Assembly (NCBI RefSeq): GCF_016429195.1
Contig: NZ_JAELUF010000026.1
Span: forward strand, 1 to 35,612
Direction: 5' to 3'
Length of the DNA stretch: 35,612 bases
Source of the DNA: Brevundimonas sp. ASV9
Lineage (GTDB): Bacteria > Pseudomonadota > Alphaproteobacteria > Caulobacterales > Caulobacteraceae
Shown: in pieces, positions 32,847 through 35,612 of the stretch
Layout of the letters: every line of letters begins with the position of its first letter
How positions within the stretch are numbered: position 1 is the first letter of the stretch
Notes under the pieces: model-generated
The model's input: only the letters and a program-made list of their open reading frames with translations
What the model was told of the DNA's origin: nothing
The model's database searches: none
Position numbers and translations under genes: made by a program

Positions 32847-34202
32847 TTAGCCGCGTGCCGGACGCAGGCCTTCGGCCGAGGCCTGCTGCATGGCGGGGCG
32901 CTTTTGACCACCCGAAGCGATAATGCGGTCGATGCGGGCCTTTTCGGCGCGGAAGGCGGTCAGGTCGGCGCCGGCCAGTTCGGTGCCCTCCTGGGTGCGC
33001 ACGCCGGCGGGATTGATCCGCTGACCGCCGCGCCACAGCTCATAGTGAAGGTGCGGACCGGTCGAGGCGCCGGTCGAGCCGACATAGGCGACGATCTGAC
33101 CCTGGCTGACCCGCTGGCCGGCGCGGATGCCCGAGCCGTAGCGCGACAGGTGGCCGTAACCGCTTTCCAGTCCGTTGTTGTGGCGGATGCGCAGCCAGTT
33201 ACCATAACCGCCCCAGCGGCGCGCCTCGACCACCACGCCATCGGCGGGGGCCACGACCGGCGTGCCGGTTCCGGCGGCGAAGTCGATGCCCTGGTGCATC
33301 TTCTTGTAGCCCGAGATCGGGTGGGTGCGGAAACCAAAGCCCGAGGACACGCGGCGGAAGTTCTGCAGCGGCGTGCGCATCATGGCCGAGCGCAGGTTCT
33401 TGCCGTTGGAGTCGAAGAACTGGGCCTCCTTAGCGCCGGCGGGCTTGAAGCGATAGAAGGTGACGCCGCGCAGTTCGGCGTACATCAGGTCGCCCACGTC
33501 CACCGTGCGGCCGGCCTCGGTTACTTCACGGTCGAAGACCATGGTGAACTCGTCGGAGGCGCGAATGTCGCGCTGCATGTCGAACTTGGTGGCGAACAGG
33601 CGGCTGGCCGAGCGGACGATGGAGGCCGTGGCGCCCAGTTCACGCGCGCTGGCGGACAGGCTGCGCTCGACATCGCCCTTCAGGACGACGGTCTCGTGGG
33701 TGACTTTTTCTTCAAGCGAACGCAGACGCAGGGCCCCGTCGAAGCTGCGCGATACGGTCAGCTGCGACGCCGGGCCGGTGCGCATGGTCAGGCCGATCAG
33801 GCGAGCATCGCCCCGGCCGTTGCGCGGTTTGGCGATGGCGGTTTCGAACTTCAGTCCGGCGCGCAGATCGGCCAGATCGAAGGCGTTGGCGACGGTGGCG
33901 GCGACGGCGCTGGCTTCTTCGGGCGCGACGCCGGTGCGGCGCACGGCCTGCTCGAAGGTTTCGCCACGGCGGATCTGGACGTTGACGGCCTCGGGTGCAG
34001 TCAGGCCGGCGGGTGCGTTGGCGGCGGCGAAGGCCTTGGCTTCCATGGCCGCCATCTGGGCCGAGGTCAGGGCGGGAACTTCTTCCGCCTGAGCGGGTTG
34101 ATAGGCTCGACCAGCGAGCATCGCCACCGAGATTGCAGCTGCCGCCGTAAGCATGTGCGGCGCGAGCCGCATCGGCTGGCGGCGTGGGTCGAACTGAGCC
34201 AT
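32847..34202 (-). CDS. M23 family (LytM-type) envelope metallopeptidase
   Basis: This is a 451-residue exported protein. A signal or anchor segment (about 16-38) leads to an N-terminal region with an OapA/LysM-like element (VNVQIRRGETFEQAVRRTGV) and a mixed linker domain, then a LytM zinc domain at about 285-395. The zinc and catalytic residues are present: H303 and D307 in HQGIDFAAG, and H384/H386 in GPHLHYE. It should therefore be an active peptidoglycan endopeptidase rather than a degenerate EnvC/NlpD-type activator. The likely role is cell-wall remodelling in the periplasm. The ATG at 34202 fits. It is divergent from the AsmA/YdbH-like gene and ends 3 bp from the TadG-like gene. Confidence 0.93.
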   Translation of the reverse strand: MAQFDPRRQPMRLAPHMLTAAAAISVAMLAGRAYQPAQAEEVPALTSAQMAAMEAKAFAAANAPAGLTAPEAVNVQIRRGETFEQAVRRTGVAPEEASAVAATVANAFDLADLRAGLKFETAIAKPRNGRGDARLIGLTMRTGPASQLTVSRSFDGALRLRSLEEKVTHETVVLKGDVERSLSASARELGATASIVRSASRLFATKFDMQRDIRASDEFTMVFDREVTEAGRTVDVGDLMYAELRGVTFYRFKPAGAKEAQFFDSNGKNLRSAMMRTPLQNFRRVSSGFGFRTHPISGYKKMHQGIDFAAGTGTPVVAPADGVVVEARRWGGYGNWLRIRHNNGLESGYGHLSRYGSGIRAGQRVSQGQIVAYVGSTGASTGPHLHYELWRGGQRINPAGVRTQEGTELAGADLTAFRAEKARIDRIIASGGQKRPAMQQASAEGLRPARG

Positions 34203-34520
34203 CGGTCCCCGTCGTATTGCGACGCCTTCGGCGCCAAAGCTTTACTCGTTCTCGAAGATCGCGCCGTATCGCCCGTGGCGCGAAGGCGGTCCTATACCGC
34301 GCTTGTCTCATTTTGGAAAGCAGACCGTTACAAACGGTTAACGTGCGTCAGACAAAGCTCGACGGTGCAGGGATCCCGACCGGTTGATTCGCCGTTATCT
34401 GGCCTAGCTTGACCGGCAGGAAGCGGGCGCCGACAACCGACCGTCACGCTTTGATCTTGTGCTGAGGACAAGGATGACCAAGGTGGGCGGCCCGCTGTTT
34501 CAATCACGCGATCGATCCGT
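34203..34520. promoter_or_regulatory. Divergent control region of the M23 peptidase and AsmA/YdbH-like genes
   Basis: This 318-bp gap holds no supported gene. A candidate minus-strand promoter for the M23 gene is TTTCCA (complement of 34314-34319), a 17-bp spacer and TATAGG (complement of 34291-34296). A short dyad CCGTT-ACA-AACGG lies at 34325-34337, just upstream of that -35. I see no good promoter for the plus-strand gene. Confidence 0.35.
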
Positions 34521-35612
34521 TTGACCGACACACCGTCCAAGCCAAAGCCAAAGCCGCAGGCCAAGACCCGTCGCATCCTGCGCGCCGTCGCAGTCGGCGT
34601 TCTGATCCTGGCGCTGCTGATCGGCGTGGTGGCGGCCCTGATCTATCTCAATCGCCGCTCGGTGGCCCGCAATGTCCTCGTCGGCTGGCTGGACCAGCGC
34701 GGGATCCCGGCCGATGTCGAGGTGGAGCGGATCGAGATCGACGGCTTCGTCGGCCGCATCCGCATCGGCGATCCCGACAATCCGGATGTCGTGGTCGAGC
34801 GAGCCGAGGTCGACTACGCCGTCGCCCTGCCGTGGTCCAGGTCGGGCCTAGGCGTGACCCCCAGCCGCATCCGCCTACTGCGACCGGTCGTCCGGGCCAG
34901 CTGGAAGGGTGGAAAACTGTCGTTCGGCTCGCTTGACCCGCTGATCAAGGAGTTCACCGGCGGACCGCCGCGCCCGGATTCGCGCGGGCCCCTGGTCATC
35001 GTCGAGGGCGGCCGCGGGCGGTTGAATACGGAATACGGGCCGGTCGATCTGCTGGCTGACGCCCGGATTGACGACGGCAAGCTGATGCGGCTGGCGGCGC
35101 GCCTGCCGAAAGCCGCGCTGAAGAGCGGCGAAACGCAGGCCCAGGGCCTGACCGGACTTCTGGACCTGACCACGACCGGCGACCGGATGGCGATCAAACT
35201 GTCGGCCGCCGCCGACAGCTTCGCGACACCGGCGGCCCGAGGGCAGGGGGCTGCGCTGACGCTGACCGGCGATCTGCCCTATCCAGATCTGAAGACGCGG
35301 CGCGGCGACGGCCGGGCGGTTCTGGACGCCCGCCTGACCGGCGAGCGCCTGGGAACCCCGACGCTCAGCGCCCACAGCGCCGATGTCGCCGCCCGGTTCG
35401 ACGGCGTCGTCTCCGGCTGGATCGAAACCTTCCGGCTGGACGGCGATGTCACGACCGCGCTGAAGGCGGCGGCGGTCGAGGGCGCGGACCTGCGCATCGC
35501 CGATGTCGCCGCTACGGCGACGCGGGGCAAGCTGACGGTGTCGCGCGACGACGCCGTGCGCTGGCGCATGCAGGGGCCGCTGGCCCTGACCGCCGGTTCG
35601 GGACGGACGGGT
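34521..35612 (+). CDS. AsmA/YdbH-like envelope protein, 3' end outside window
   Basis: The frame from TTG 34521 stays open for 364 codons to the window edge. It starts with a Lys/Pro-rich cytoplasmic leader (SKPKPKPQAKTRR), a single membrane anchor (AVAVGVLILALLIGVVAALI), then a long periplasmic domain of repeating short strands (VEVERIEIDGFVGRIRIGD, ADVAARFDGVVSG). This resembles the N-terminal part of AsmA-clan or YdbH-type proteins that bridge inner and outer membranes for phospholipid transport. No ATG or clear ribosome site is available nearby, and the frame is open back to 34455, so the start is uncertain. Family assignment is by general architecture, not by a decisive motif. Confidence 0.6.
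   Translation, partial: MTDTPSKPKPKPQAKTRRILRAVAVGVLILALLIGVVAALIYLNRRSVARNVLVGWLDQRGIPADVEVERIEIDGFVGRIRIGDPDNPDVVVERAEVDYAVALPWSRSGLGVTPSRIRLLRPVVRASWKGGKLSFGSLDPLIKEFTGGPPRPDSRGPLVIVEGGRGRLNTEYGPVDLLADARIDDGKLMRLAARLPKAALKSGETQAQGLTGLLDLTTTGDRMAIKLSAAADSFATPAARGQGAALTLTGDLPYPDLKTRRGDGRAVLDARLTGERLGTPTLSAHSADVAARFDGVVSGWIETFRLDGDVTTALKAAAVEGADLRIADVAATATRGKLTVSRDDAVRWRMQGPLALTAGSGRTG

Noticed and set aside
1..35612. CRISPR arrays, insertion sequences, phage genes, toxin-antitoxin or restriction systems
   Set aside because: I saw no regularly spaced repeats, transposase or integrase motifs, and none of the hallmark families on either strand.

Overview
The window looks like chromosomal DNA from a high-GC alphaproteobacterium of the Caulobacterales, most likely Brevundimonas or a close relative. 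This is inferred from base composition, codon use, the compact rpmH-rnpA-yidC-engB order without yidD, separate nrdA and nrdB loci, and the protein families present. Most of it is ordinary housekeeping sequence. The parts worth a second look are a duplication scar near 3.2-3.4 kb and a chaperone-usher pilus block at 23.4-30.5 kb.

Layout. 0-7.2 kb: the end of a hybrid sensor kinase; nrdB (class I ribonucleotide reductase, radical subunit); a SnoaL-like protein; relics of two genes; a glutathione transferase-like protein; a secreted coiled-coil protein; a small hypothetical gene; then a minus-strand pair of a TVP38/DedA-type membrane protein and a sensor kinase, coupled by an ATGA overlap. 7.2-10.4 kb: rpmH, rnpA, yidC and engB behind a near-consensus promoter, the last three joined by 4-bp overlaps. 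10.4-14.7 kb: a periplasmic M16 protease and, divergently, argG. 14.7-18.2 kb: a minus-strand run of a PAP2 phosphatase, a CoA-transferase/hydrolase and a PQQ-type beta-propeller dehydrogenase. 18.5-23.2 kb: nrdA, an LpxR-like outer-membrane protein and a lipoprotein gamma-glutamyltransferase. 23.3 kb: tRNA-Arg(ACG).

23.6-30.5 kb: a minus-strand pilus operon in the order pilin, chaperone, usher, tip subunit, followed on the same strand by a LuxR-type regulator. A second regulator of the same architecture is transcribed divergently from the pilin promoter region. A strong hairpin sits between pilin and chaperone and could give excess pilin. The subunits look like the spore coat U (archaic/sigma) class rather than classical FimA/PapA pilins.

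30.7-35.6 kb: a TadE/TadG-like pair, an M23 envelope peptidase and the start of an AsmA/YdbH-like protein that runs off the window.

How parts work together: NrdA and NrdB form one holoenzyme although their genes lie about 16 kb apart. RnpA, L34, YidC and EngB serve RNA maturation, ribosome assembly and membrane insertion. The pilin, chaperone, usher and tip genes make a complete secretion and assembly set. All assignments come from reading the sequence; no database search was run.
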